Positions 42,907 to 53,582 of a stretch of DNA of 64,000 nt are shown here, in pieces. Positions within the stretch are counted from its first letter, which is position 1. Each line of letters opens with the position of its first letter. The stretch lies in NCBI GenBank assembly GCA_963971575.1, contig OZ020624.1:8800903-8864902 (forward strand), written 5' to 3'. Source of the stretch: Liopterus haemorrhoidalis (Eukaryota; Arthropoda; Insecta; Coleoptera; Dytiscidae). Made by a program: the position numbers and the translations under genes. The notes beneath the pieces were generated by a model. That model saw only the letters and a program-made list of their open reading frames with translations. It searched no databases and was not told the DNA's origin.

Positions 42907-43854
42907 TGTTCGTAGCGTTGTATACAGGACTAACCCAACACTACAACGACAACATTGTTAAAAAATATAATTACATTGGTGATTATTAAAAAAAAAAAAA
43001 AAATAATAATAATAATAAAAATACAATATACATATAAAAGTTATATAAAGTTGATACACATTTTTTTTTAAAAATAGGTGTATTATTAATATTTGTTAAT
43101 ATAATAGTTTTTAATCTGTTTTTTTAAGATGTTTATAGTTTGAAAAAAGATATCAAGATTAAGAATAGAAGCTAAGTTATTATAAGTAAATGAAAATCTA
43201 ATAATAGGCGAATTAAAATTTGAGTTGGTTCTGGCAAAAGGCTGGTGTATTAAATTTTTGTTTCTTAAATACCGGTTCGGGACATTTATATTTATAAGTT
43301 GCAGGAGAGATGGAGAATATACCATTAATAATTTTTGCAAATATAATAATGTCAGAGAGAGATCTTTTATCAGTTACTGTAAGCATCTTAAAGTATTTAC
43401 ATGCGGTTCTGTAGTCCATGCTGGAAATTGGTGCTTTCCTTGAAATATAACAAATAAATCTTTTTTGAATCTGTTCTATTCGGGATATATGAACATTATA
43501 TTGGGGATTCCAGACGGTGCAGCAGTAACTTAAATGCGAATTTATATATGCATTATATAAACTGATGACAGATTTGTAATTTAAAAAAAATTTAGATGTT
43601 CTAATGATGAACCCCAACATCTTGTAAGCTTTCTGAACTATAGTATTTATATGAATGTCAAATTTTAGCTTTGAGTCTATGGTTACACCAAGATCTTTAA
43701 TATGGTTGACGTTAAGAAGTGTGTTTGAATTTATGCTATAGGAAAATGAAAAAGTTTGATGGTTTCTAGTGAAAGTTATTTGAAAGCATTTAGAAAAATT
43801 TAGAAATAATTTATTTGAAATACAGTAGTCATGTAAACTGACTAAAGATGAAAC
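42875..43854 (-). mobile_element. 5'-truncated LINE inserted in the tRNA unit
   Basis: The insertion is flanked by TATCAT (42869-42874 and 43855-43860), present once in unit 1 (40386-40391). The 3' end is at the left with an (AAAT)n tail (read on the minus strand). The 5' truncation lies within the RT. Confidence 0.88.
43086..43854 (-). pseudogene. LINE RT thumb and C-terminal region
   Basis: An open frame (43213-43854) encodes the region after the RT active site: NKLFLNFSKCFQITF, VNHIKDLGVTID, a helical segment, and SYCCTVWNPQYNVHI (the Y/C-x-x-x-W-x-P motif of CR1/jockey RTs). The overlapping frame at 43086-43340 continues in a second register toward the stop. FADD is absent because of the 5' truncation. 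It is similar in type to the LINE at 25575-29900, which lacks exactly this part. Confidence 0.8.
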
Positions 43855-43956
43855 TATCATGAACGAATAAAAATAAATTTAACAGTAAGGTAGCTTTCTG
43901 ATTTGTTCGCTTTCCTAGGTCTTGATGAAATTTACGTGCTTTTTGGCCTACTAGTG

Positions 43957-44338
43957 AAAATCTTTTATTGTGGCAAAGAACTAAACGCAACAGCAAGTAA
44001 TTAGGGATGTAAATATCGGATCGCAGATCGATACTTTGTATTGGTATCGGTATCGTTACGTAGTATTAATCCCGGCATAGGTATCAGAAAAAAGTATCGA
44101 TACTACGTGGTAAAATTTTTCAAATTATGTCACATATTTTCCAAGGTTTTTGTTTTCTTAGACCATAGTTTCAAGTAGAACAAAAATAATCGTTTTATAT
44201 ATAATAAATAATAAGTTAAATACTTCGTTTATAGATAGCGCTTCCCATAGTCGTCCAAATATTTTTCTTATTAAAAACTGTCTAGAAAATAATTGTTTCC
44301 AAATTCTGAACACATTTTCTCATATATACATTTTTATT
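43957..44338. other. Unassigned stretch with a hAT-like left end
   Basis: TAGGGATGTAAATATCGG at about 44002, followed by GTATCGATAC words, is a typical hAT terminus; no right end is recognised. Confidence 0.4.
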
Positions 44339-44801
44339 TATAGATTTTTGATGTCATCTTGTCTCTCCTCATGCCGACAATTTGTCTTTTTCTTCTTCCA
44401 TCATTCTTTCTTCCCAGCATTCCCTTAGTATTTTTCTGTTCTCTTCCCTTCTGAGTTTCTCCTCATATTTCACTGCCCTCGCTCCAGCACCCACTCTCAG
44501 CTTTGCCCTCTTCATTTGCTTTCTCACAATATATCCTGATGTCTACTAGGGTTGTACATCGAAAGCAAAACATCGATGTTGAACATCGAAGTTAACATCG
44601 GCGCCTTACTATCGATGTTGAAAAAACATCGAAGGAAAAACATCGATGTATCGGAAACATCGATGTTTTATTAATATTAAAAAAGCTATTTATTTATATT
44701 ATATAGGTTTTATTTAATAATGTAAAGATAAAATTCGAAGAAAGTAACACATAATACAAAAAAAGCATTTATTAGATTTTGAAATAGAAATATTCCTTTT
44801 T

Positions 44802-45843
44802 AGGGTTTTGTAGGTATGGCCAAAAAACCCTTATACCGTCATTTTGTCGTCTGTCTGTCTGTCTGTCTATCTGTTCGGTAAAAATTGTAGCCAAACGGCT
44901 AAACCTAGAGAGTTGAAATTTGGCATGCTTATACAACTCTTTGACCCGCACATAGCAAAAATACTAAAACATCTAAAAAACATATCCCTCTAAAAATATA
45001 AACAAATATGTGCTCATCGAAAAAAAAATATTTTAATTAAATTCTGAGTAGGGTATCAAATGAAAGCTCTTAGTACGTGGATTAACGATCAAAATTTTAT
45101 TTTTGCAAAATAAATTATTTTGATGCGATTTTTGCCAAAATTGTGCAAAAAATTTTTTGTCCCACACCCTGTAGCCCAAATGGTTTAAACTAAAAATCTG
45201 AAAAAATTCTAAGTAATGTACATTGGTGTGAACCGGAATAGTACAACAGGAATTTTTGATCCGATTATGTTTTCGGAAAATAACGCATTTTTTGTGTTTT
45301 TAACTAAAATATGTTAACTATTTAATACGTTGTGTAACGTACCAGATCAGCAGCTCTCGTGGCGTGGTTGGATTTGTCGTACGCTTAATAATATAACTTA
45401 ACTTGCAAACTAGGGTTCGAATCCTGTTGATTTTATTTTTTGTTTTTTTTTTTGCATTTTTATTTTGTTTAAATTATTTTGTTAAAATTCTAGTTATATT
45501 TGGTAAATGTTGCATTTAATTTTTAAAAGCGTAAATTTAATAACCAGTGGAAAGTGTTGAAATTATAATTTAATTCTATGTTTGACGAAATCAAAGGGCG
45601 GGACTTATGATGTAAGCAACCAATGGAAGCCATAGGTGCAATTTTCAAAATCTTAATGAACTTTGCTATATAAAAAAAATACTGCATATATTTAGAAACT
45701 TAAATAATGGTATTAGGCATTCGAATTAAAATTCATTAAAAAATATTTTGACATAAAATTTGTTTTGGCATCCCAAATAATCATCGTTCAGTTACTAAAT
45801 ACCTGCAAAACCCAGAAATGTGTGAAAATTCACACTTCACATC
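44802..45843 (+). mobile_element. Helentron-like repeat family B, copy 4 (complete)
   Basis: It runs from AGGGTTTTGTAGGTATGGCC through a four-unit TCTG tract to the 3' hairpin GTGTGAAAATTCACAC and CTTCACATCAA. T-runs flank both ends. Confidence 0.85.
45334..45432 (+). other. tRNA-like module of family B, copy 4
   Basis: A box A-like CGTGGCGTGGTTGGATT (45358-45374) and box B GGGTTCGAATCCTG (45412-45425). Its box B side resembles copy 1; its box A side is different. Confidence 0.55.
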
Positions 45844-45903
45844 AATTTTTTAATTTCACATTAATATTATTATACCCAATATAATAATCCTAATTTGTAC
45901 CTA

Positions 45904-46370
45904 CAGTCTATTCCAAACGATTAGGCGGAACTAACCGCAATTTTCATTTTTGTAATTTGTCATTAGATATTTTTTTATATATTGAAGTTGACTTTTCCTG
46001 AACAAAATGATCAAAAGCTTCAACCAGTCGGTAAAAGTAACTAGAATTGAAAATCTAGTTCCGCCTAAACCAAAGGAACAGACCTTACTATTTTTACATT
46101 TCTAAAATGAAATATTGGATTTTATTACAATACTAATATAGTAATCTTAATGTTAATTTTATATTATTTAACATAAAAATAACACTGTCATACACAATTA
46201 TTTTTATACTTTTTTAAGTTGAAATAAAGTCTGACCTTTGGTTTAGGCGGAACTAGATTTTCAATTCTAGTTACTTTTACCGATTAGTTGAAGCTTTTGA
46301 TCATTTTGTTCAGGAAAAGCCAACTTCAATATATAAAAAAATAGCTAATGACAACTTACAAAAATCCAGG
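45904..46370. mobile_element. AGGCGGAACTA MITE plus an inverted partial copy
   Basis: 45904-46085 has its own inverted ends (CAGTCTATTCCAAACGATTA and the inverse of AAGGTCTGTTCCTTTGGTTT). 46235-46370 is an inverted copy of part of it, sharing TAGGCGGAACTAGATTTTCA. Together they form a long imperfect hairpin. Confidence 0.7.
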
Positions 46371-47029
46371 GATTGGAAGAATAACAACTGGGAAAGTGTC
46401 AACAAGACTCAAAAAGAAAAAGTGTGTTGACGTCGTTGGTCGTTCGCATTGTTTGCAAAAATTAGAAGTTTCTTCTTATTTTTTCGTTTTCTGCTAACTG
46501 CTAAGAAGAATAAAAACTAACACTATTAGTATTGTTATATCACAATAGATGGCGCTTATATTTTGTGTACTAATTTTAATAAAAAATAGATTTTTAAGAT
46601 TTTAGCGCCTTTAGTGGTAGTTTCTGAATTTCAAAGTTTAAACATCGACATCGGTAGTAGACATCGATGCTATCGCCAGCTGACCATCGATGGTAAAAAC
46701 ATCGATGTTTTAAAAACAAACATCGATGTTTTCGATACATCGATGTTTGTTTTCCATCCCTAATATCTACCCCCCAATATCCATCTCATATAGCTCTCTT
46801 GAACCCTTTCCATCATATCCCATAAAGTATCATTCACAGGTCATGTTTTAATAGATAGTACGTAATTCATAGTGTTAATGTTAACGCATAACAATGTTAG
46901 TTCTACACAAATCCGTATAAGCATTCATAGCTCCAATTTAGTGGATAAGCGTAAGAAAATATTTAACGCATAATGTATACCTTAAACTTCTGATATTAAC
47001 ATTAACATTAAACCACTGACAACTGTCAA

Positions 47030-47340
47030 GATGAAGGAATATATTATACTTGAAATTCGAATAAGACTTGTGGATGCAGCTTGTGACATAATTATTAGTA
47101 AAAATGTTGAAACTAACGTTGAAAAATAGATGTGAAGTGAGAATTTTTACATATTTCAGGGTTTCGCAGGTATACAGTGATACATTTCAAAATAGACGGA
47201 TATATTATACAGGAAATTCTAAAAAGACTTGTGGCTGCAGTTTATGATGTACCAATTAGTAAATGTGTTGAATCTAATAAAAAATTGATGTGAAGTGTGA
47301 AGTTTCACATATTTTAGTGTTTTTCAGGTATCTAGTACCC
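47030..47340 (-). repeat. Tandem pair of solo family B 3' ends
   Basis: Two ~160-bp units each end in an inverted family B 3' terminus (GATGTGAAGTG, imperfect hairpin, CAGGGTTTCGCAGGTAT at 47127-47177 and a more diverged copy at 47284-47334). The preceding sequence, with AAGACTTGTGG and TGCAG, is also duplicated, so the whole unit was copied in tandem. Confidence 0.65.
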
Positions 47341-47377
47341 AAGTTAAAGCAGCTATATGTGTGGAACATTCTTTTTT

Positions 47378-47424
47378 AGGGTTTTGTAGGTATGACCAAA
47401 AAACCCTTATACCGTCATTTTGTC

Positions 47425-47470
<46 letters not shown>

Positions 47471-48460
47471 TCGGTAAAAATTGTAGCCGAACGGCTAAAC
47501 CTAGAGAGTTGAAATTTGGCATGCTTATACAACTCGTTGACCCGCACATAGGAAAAATACCAAAACATCTAAAAAACATATCCCCCTAAAAATATAAACA
47601 AATATGTGCTCATCGAAAAAAAAAATATATTTTTTTAATTCTGAGTAGGGTATCAAATGAAAGCCCTTGGTACGTGGATTAACGATCAAATTTTTATTTT
47701 TCCAAAATAAATTATTTTGAAGCGATTTTTGCCAATATTGTGCAAAAAAATTTTTGTCCCACACCCTGTAGCCCAGATGGTTTAAACTAAAAATCTGAAA
47801 AAATTCTAAGTAATGTACATTGGTGTGAACCGGAATAGTTCAACAGGAATTTTTGATCAGATTATGTTTTTGGAAAAAAAAGCATGTTTTGTGTTTTTTT
47901 GCTAATAATGTTGACAACTTATAGTTATATAATACGCTAAACAGTAACGTGTTTCTTGGTGCTGTGGCTAAGATACTTGCGTTCTGTCCAAGAATTCGTA
48001 ATCGGACTCATGTTCGAGTCCTACGTGAGGAGACAATATTATTTTTAATTTATTTTTTGCATTTTTATATTGTTTAAATTATTTTTTCAAAATTTTAATT
48101 ATATTTTGGCAATTGTTGCATTTAATTTTTAATAGCGTAAATTTAATAACCAGTGGAAATTGTTGAAATTATAATTTAATTATATATTTGAATGTACACG
48201 AAATCAAAGGGGAGAAGCTATGACTAAAAACAACCAATGGAAGCCATAGGCGCAATTTTCAAAATCTTAATGAACCTTGATATATAAAAAAAAAATACTG
48301 CACATCTTTAAAAACTTAAATAATGGTAATAGGCATTCGAATTAAAATTCATAAAAAAATATTTTGTCATAAAATTTGTTTTGGCACCCCAAATAATCAT
48401 CATTCACTTACTAAATACCTGCAAAACCCTGAAATGTGTGCAAATTCACACTTCACATCA
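47378..48460 (+). mobile_element. Helentron-like repeat family B, copy 5 (complete)
   Basis: It has the AGGGTTTTGTAGGTATGACC start, about eleven TCTG units and a 3' end ATACCTGCAAAACCCTG with the hairpin GTGTGCAAATTCACAC, then CTTCACATCA. T-runs on both flanks. Confidence 0.85.
47933..48042 (+). other. tRNA-like module of family B, copy 5
   Basis: A box A-like GGTGCTGTGGCTAAGATA (about 47958-47975) and box B CATGTTCGAGTCCTA (48009-48023) with about 35 bp between them. The sequence is unrelated to the other four modules beyond the box B core. Confidence 0.55.
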
Positions 48461-48840
48461 ATTTTTTTTGCGGTAATCAAGTCAAAATGAATAATATTTT
48501 GAAAATAATGTACCGTTTGTTATTCTATGTACTAAGAGCTTTTCCTTAAGATACTACATGAACTTTTAAAATAAAATATGTATTTTTTCAACAATAAAAA
48601 AATTTATCTGACAAAAATTCCTTTTGAACTATTTTGGTTTCCATCAATGTACATTTTGGAGATTTTTTTTCAGATTTTTAGATCAACTCTTCTGGGAAAC
48701 AGGGTGAAAACAAAAGTTAACTTTTTTTTTGTGAAATCAAAAAGTTTGGTTAGAGTGAGTAGCTTCAGAAACGTTATTTTATTTAATAATTAACTTAAAA
48801 AATATTATTTTGGTTCTTTTTAGAAGTACATTAATAAAAA
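48461..48840 (-). repeat. Divergent family B-related sequence, inverted
   Basis: It contains in inverse order the landmarks of the family B middle: GAACTATTTTGG, AATGTACATTT, CAGATTTTTAGATC and AAACAGGGTG. It is too diverged to place ends. Confidence 0.4.
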
Positions 48841-49132
48841 AAAACAATACATATATTTTATAATAAGATATTTTTATTATAAATTGTTTAGTAATTTCTA
48901 TTGCGTGTAGATGGCAGCTAGATCGATTTATCTATTAAAACATGAATGGTACTAAAGTGTTGTGCTTAGCCACTAACATTATTCATTAACATTATGCACT
49001 ATGAATAGGGGTTAGGCATGATTTTTTAAATTTTTTTATTATATTCCTCTTGTTGCATATAAACATAAAAAACAGTTCTTAATTTTTTTTTGTAATTTGA
49101 AGGCTTAAAAAAATCATAAATGTATGTAGCGC

Positions 49133-49800
49133 GTGAAAACGACGTGTGACGTCATACCCCTTCTAACTGACGCATGACACTACTAGCTTACCGGCGTACA
49201 TAGTCTGTTGTGAACTTATTTGTTTGTATAACTTTTATAGGTTATGTAAAGTTAGAGTGATTTTAATTAAAATAATTTTAATTCTATAAAAACAATTTAT
49301 ACATGTTTACCGAATTAAATTTTATATTAAAATAGATAACTTATATTGCAGTATTTCAATTATGCCTCTAACGTTTTGTAACTGTAACTGTAACGTTTTT
49401 GTAACAATGTAGTAAAATTCTGACATCTAAATTACATAAATATTTACATTTTACAGAGTTGCAGCGTTTGTTTACATAAAGTTATAGAATATAAAATAAA
49501 AATTACTTACAGGTCAGCTTTGATACCACGTATTTCTTCAGCACTGTAGCATTCATTATTTTTCATATATTCCATGAGCATAAATGCATCAATGTTGGGT
49601 AAATTATCACTCTGAGCCCTAACAAAATCTTTATCTGCCATTTTAATAATAAATGCGTGAAAAATTTTTAAAAACAAATACAAAACTCTCGAACAATACA
49701 ATACACACACGTGTAAAGATTATGTTTTAGCTGTATCTGTGACGTGAAACCCCTATCGTTTGACGTCATACTCAGTCGTTTTTACTCGGCAACCTTCGCT
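49133..49800. other. Region bounded by inverted TGACGTCA-containing motifs
   Basis: AAAACGACGTGTGACGTCAT at 49137-49156 and the inverse of AAAAACGACTGAGTATGACG at about 49760-49785 resemble each other and face inward. They enclose the candidate exon at 49511-49641. This could be a mobile element or a gene with paired CRE-like sites. Confidence 0.35.
49511..49641 (-). CDS. Candidate first coding exon of an unidentified gene
   Basis: The minus strand starts ATGGCAGATAAAGAT and encodes 43 residues, from MADKDFVRAQSDNLPNIDAF to ECYSAEEIRGIKADL. It ends directly at GTAAGTAAT, a strong 5' splice site (49510 downward). The acidic, non-repetitive sequence looks like real protein. From memory it resembles the N-terminus of an uncharacterised insect protein family with SWIM-type zinc fingers, but I cannot verify this. 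No matching downstream exon is recognised between here and 46.8 kb on the minus strand, so it may be an orphan exon of a decayed or mobile gene. Confidence 0.35.
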
Positions 49801-50004
49801 CCGTGGTCGGCTTATTTCAAATTTACAATATTTTAATTCAAAAATTTGGCTATAATATTAATTAAAATGTAATTTTTGTTTTGTTAGGTGACATAACTAA
49901 CATTAACATATCAAAATAATGTAGTTTTAAGGAAATACAAATTTTATGCGTATCCCCTATTACGCGTTGTCTATTAAAACATGAGCTATGAATGAAGCTT
50001 TACT

Positions 50005-50884
50005 TTCATCCCCAAATCTACACTCCGTACATATGGGTACTCGTCACTATTGCATCGAATATCTTCATCCTCCACTTAATATCATCATTAAACTTCCTCT
50101 CCCCTATGCTTCATAGCTTTCCCATAACCAGCTTTGCTTTCTTCACAGTTTCCCTAACGTGTTGCTCTGCCCTGTTGTTCCTCGTTAGCACGTACCCCAG
50201 GTACTTTATACACTTCATTTCTTCGATTTCTCTTCCTGACCATTTCCATCTTACTTTCTTTCTCACTCCTCCCCTTTTTCCGAACACTATCACCTTCGTT
50301 TTCTATCTGTTTACCTCTAATTTCTTTCTTTTAAAATACTTGTCCGTTCGGTCCATCATCATCTTTAGTTCTTGTTCCTTCTCCGCCATCAATGCCATAT
50401 CACCATCGTACCTTAGTGTCCATAGCTTCCTCCATCCCACTACCACTCCTCCGTTTTGCCCCATCCACATTGTTTCGTCTAAATTAGCCACGCATAGGTT
50501 GAACAGTGTTGGGCTCAACGGGCATCTCTGCCTCACCGCCTTATTCACCCAGAAACTTTGTACCTCTCCTTCTCCCACTCTCACTGTGCACCTCGTCTCT
50601 CGATATATTTCTTTTATCCTTTTTATCATCTCTTCACTTACACTCCTTCTTCCCATTGCTTCCCACAATTATTTCCTGTTCGGCTTACCAAAATCAGCCT
50701 TCAGGTCAATAAATACCATATACATCTATCCTCTTTTCTTATTAATTCTCTTTGCGATTATATGGTTTATTGTGTATATGTTATCGATCTCACCTCTTCC
50801 CTTCCTAAATCCTGACTGCGTCTCCTCTAGTATTTCTTTACTTTCTATTTCCTCCACTAATCTCTCATTGAGCCCTGTGCATAT
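50005..50884 (-). pseudogene. Dong/R4-like reverse transcriptase, degenerate
   Basis: Fragments in minus-strand order: LNERLVEEIESKEILEETQS and GFRKGR, then (50303-50668) VRQRCPLSPTLFNLCVANLD with RYDGDMALMA where YADD should stand, then (50111-50293) EEMKCIKYLGYVLTRN. The motifs match Dong/R4-type RTs. Stops, frame changes and the lost catalytic Asp pair show that it is dead. The pogo-like element at 50886 interrupts it. Confidence 0.75.
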
Positions 50885-50885
50885 A

Positions 50886-52146
50886 GTAAAGTTCGTATAG
50901 ATGCCCCAGTGGGATAAACGCCCCACTTCGCATATATCCATAACGGTGTGTGTTTGTATCAATTCAGTACTGACAGTTTGTACGAGAAACACAGTCTTCT
51001 GAAATAAATGTGTTAAATTATCATCAATGTTAATACTTTATGAAAAATTAAATTGTAAAGATAGGTGCTCATATGAGAGGTTGTATTTCAATAATTGCTA
51101 CATTTTGTCTTAAGGTTTTATGACGTAACTATAACTTTAACAAAATTAGTTTCATTACTAGGTATCAGAAGACACTTAACCTCACATTATAGAGTAGAAA
51201 ATAATGCTCAGTACTGTATACATTCGAAATAAACAGATGAGGCATCTATCCCATAGAAAAATGATATAAGGCCGCAATAAATGTGGGATATATGGCTCGG
51301 GCTTTGTATATATAATCTTATAATAAAATATATATAAATATATATATATATATATAATCTTATACTAACATTTTCCCAAGGACACGCAACAACATATTTG
51401 CCAAAATAGATACTTGGAAAAAATATCGCAAAAATATGAAAAGTTTAAAAAATTTATTAAGTCCTATCAAATAATGTTTCAAATAAAAGTTGTTAATTAT
51501 TACTTGTATAGTAATTTTTGTAGAATAGATGTTTTAGAAAATTTTCTCTGTTCTGAAATATTCGCAAAAATCTTAAAACCGACACGAGTAAACTTACATT
51601 TATAGTTGACCGATTTGTACCAAAAGTTGAACAACTGGTGCCATTGATGTCAAAAACTTAAATATGAAGTTTCATAAAAATCCGTTTGGCCAAAATTGCT
51701 CTACACATCCTAATGGACCGACAGACACACAGACCAACAGACATCATGCTAAAAATAGTCAAAATCGGTATGACCACTCCGTATATACGTTGGTAGTCGG
51801 TAAAAAAAAATAATAAATTGTAATTTTGATTAAATTGTAATTTTTAATTGTTATTTTAAAAAAATATTAAAATTGTTGGTCAAAATCAAATGCATTATTT
51901 TAGTGAGGCATAAATACCACCATATGGGGCAAAAATCCCATCGATATGGGATATATGGCCAATTACAGTGCTATTTTAAATCATTAATTTTATATATTTA
52001 GAATAATTATAAGTGTTTTAATCCTATGTTATTGTGTAGTAAGATTATCTAAGAATTATAGCAAAGTAACAGATAAAGTTTAATTATTAAGATTAATGCA
52101 ACACGATTGTTTTTCTATAACTGGGCCATCTATCCCACCTTTACCC
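50886..52146. mobile_element. Pogo-like non-autonomous element (1261 bp)
   Basis: The left end GTAAAGTTCGTATAGATGCC aligns with the inverse right end GGGTAAAGGTGGGATAGATG after small gaps, with TA at both flanks. TGGGATATATGGC-type words recur near both ends, similar in arrangement to the subterminal repeats of the intact pogo element at 58374. Family A copy 4 lies inside. Confidence 0.65.
51378..51808 (-). repeat. Interspersed repeat family A, copy 4 (partial)
   Basis: Keeps the block from ATATTCGCAAAAATCTTAAA through AAGTTGAACAACTGGTGCC to GGTAGTCGGTAAAAA; the other end is missing or diverged. Confidence 0.55.
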
Positions 52147-52149
52147 TAC

Positions 52150-52815
52150 GCCTTGTACGCTGTATTCCTCGATCTATGTTATATATGACATAGATATTAC
52201 AGAAGTGTTTAAGTATCCTAATTAAAAGTCATAAAGCAGTTTTACAGTCGTGATAATGAGGTGAGTTATGTGTCGTGAGGAGGAAATACAATAACATAAA
52301 GTAACAGAGAGTGTGTGTACATATGTATCGGATCTGTGCGGTGCTCATTACGTAGTGACACGGGCCACCTGTCTCCTGTCCGCTGACGTCATCACAGCGT
52401 AAATTAGGATCGTCGGTGACACAACAGTCGAGCGACAGCAAAACATCTTGTTAGTCCTCAGATACGGATAATGGGTACATGGCTCGTGCTCTATGCGGGA
52501 TGGAAACCATTGACATCGAATCTGTGGATCCAGTATTTCAAGCAAATTGACAACTATTTGTGAAATCAGAATCCCAAACATACAGTTACAGTTTTCTGTT
52601 TTTAATATATTATCTCCCAAGTATATTTACAATCTGTTTCGTTAGAAACAATAAGCAAATTGCCTTATTATGTTTACATGGATATGAACGGATAAACCGC
52701 CCAATGATGGTATTCTTTATGCACAACTCCTAATATAGCATACTATGGACTACACACTACACAACAATACTTATTTTAAATACTAGCAAATCTAAGCCAA
52801 CTACATTTACGAGTT
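52150..52815. other. Unassigned stretch
   Basis: No gene recognised; short frames have no known motif. Confidence 0.4.
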
Positions 52816-52819
52816 TAAC

Positions 52820-53380
52820 TTATGCCGATACAGTGGTACACAACTCAGCCAATCATTCCATCCAACATAAAAGAGTCTTTAATTTCATGATTCACAGATT
52901 ATTATCTGTTCCTCATAATAATACTACGTTTAATAATGAACTCAAATTATTTAAAAATATCGCGAATAATAATGGTTATAAAATTGGATGCCAACAAAGC
53001 GCCAATGAACTTAAAATTAACAAAGAATTTAAAATAACTTTTAAAACCGTTCACAATATTAAAAAATACTTAGTAAACAATAAAGACAGAATAGAAAGAT
53101 TGGATCGTAGTGGTGTTTATAGGTTGACGTGTAGTACTTGCAATGGGACGTACATTGGTAAAACGGGACGCAGCGAAAACAAACCCTAGCATCTACATTT
53201 GTAGCACATCTTCATACTGAAATCCATACTTTATCCTTCAACCCCGAAATACTACACATTCAAGAAAAATGACAAACTTAATATGTTAGAAGCGCACGAG
53301 ATCAAGAAAACAATAAACCCACTGAATGAAATGACCGAACTTACTTTTTCCTCATTAGTAGGATTAGATATTAGATTATA
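52820..53380 (+). pseudogene. Penelope-like element C-terminus with GIY-YIG
   Basis: The 118-codon frame (52833-53189) encodes HKRVFNFMIHRLLSVPHNN, then GVYRLTCSTCNGTYIGKTGR. The latter is the GIY-YIG endonuclease of Penelope-like elements with its linked Cys motif (C-x2-C). After a frame change, EILHIQEKNDKLNMLEAHEI and the end of the ORF can be read. Reverse transcriptase is absent, so this is a 5'-truncated, frameshifted copy. Confidence 0.8.
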
Positions 53381-53582
53381 ACATTGTTTATTATTATTTG
53401 TTTGTTAATTTTGTACCTGTTACCACCTTATTCCTTATTCTTGTACAGAAGTAGCATGAAAGATATTTTATAAGAATTATAGCTTTGCTAATGGTAGTAC
53501 ATACCGAAACTGCAGTCAGCATGTCTAATAAAACATTCTGTGAAACTTTACCATCCACGAAATCCTCAGCACAGGAAAAGAC

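Larger units (their letters stand above)
42632..43956 (+). repeat. Duplicated tRNA-Tyr unit, copy 2, interrupted by a LINE
   Basis: Matches 40144-40487 on both sides of the LINE insertion at 42875-43854. Confidence 0.85.
44547..46762. mobile_element. hAT element (2.2 kb) carrying family B copy 4 and a MITE
   Basis: Ends are TAGGGTTGTACATCG and the inverse of TAGGGATGGAAAACA, with many ACATCGATGTT words below both. The 8-mers ATGTCTAC (44539-44546) and ATATCTAC (46763-46770) differ at one base. Without the nested Helentron-like copy and MITE it would be about 1 kb. No transposase. Confidence 0.82.
44340..46860 (-). mobile_element. Dong/R4-like LINE 3' part, split by a hAT element
   Basis: On the minus strand, 46860-46771 encodes ERVQESYMRWILGG and 44538-44345 continues with a Glu/Lys/Arg-rich C-terminus. 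The two halves join across the hAT insertion. The stretch 44345-44400 also gives the empty site for family B copy 2. Confidence 0.65.
46838..49987. mobile_element. Candidate large TIR element (3.1 kb) holding family B copy 5
   Basis: The left end AGGTCATGTTTTAATAGATA and the inverse right end AGCTCATGTTTTAATAGACA lie inside what seems one Dong/R4-like LINE region, with LINE fragments on both sides. No clear target duplication, so this is tentative. TCTATTAAAACATGAATGG at about 48930 is a third copy of the end motif. Confidence 0.4.

Noticed and set aside
49992..50900. 302-codon plus-strand frame, hydrophobic and Ser/Leu-rich
   Set aside because: It lies antisense to Dong/R4-like RT fragments; the minus-strand motifs explain the sequence.
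52834..53380. Stand-alone GIY-YIG nuclease gene
   Set aside because: The preceding HKRVFNFMIHRLLS segment and the following tail match the C-terminus of Penelope-like elements, and the frame is broken.
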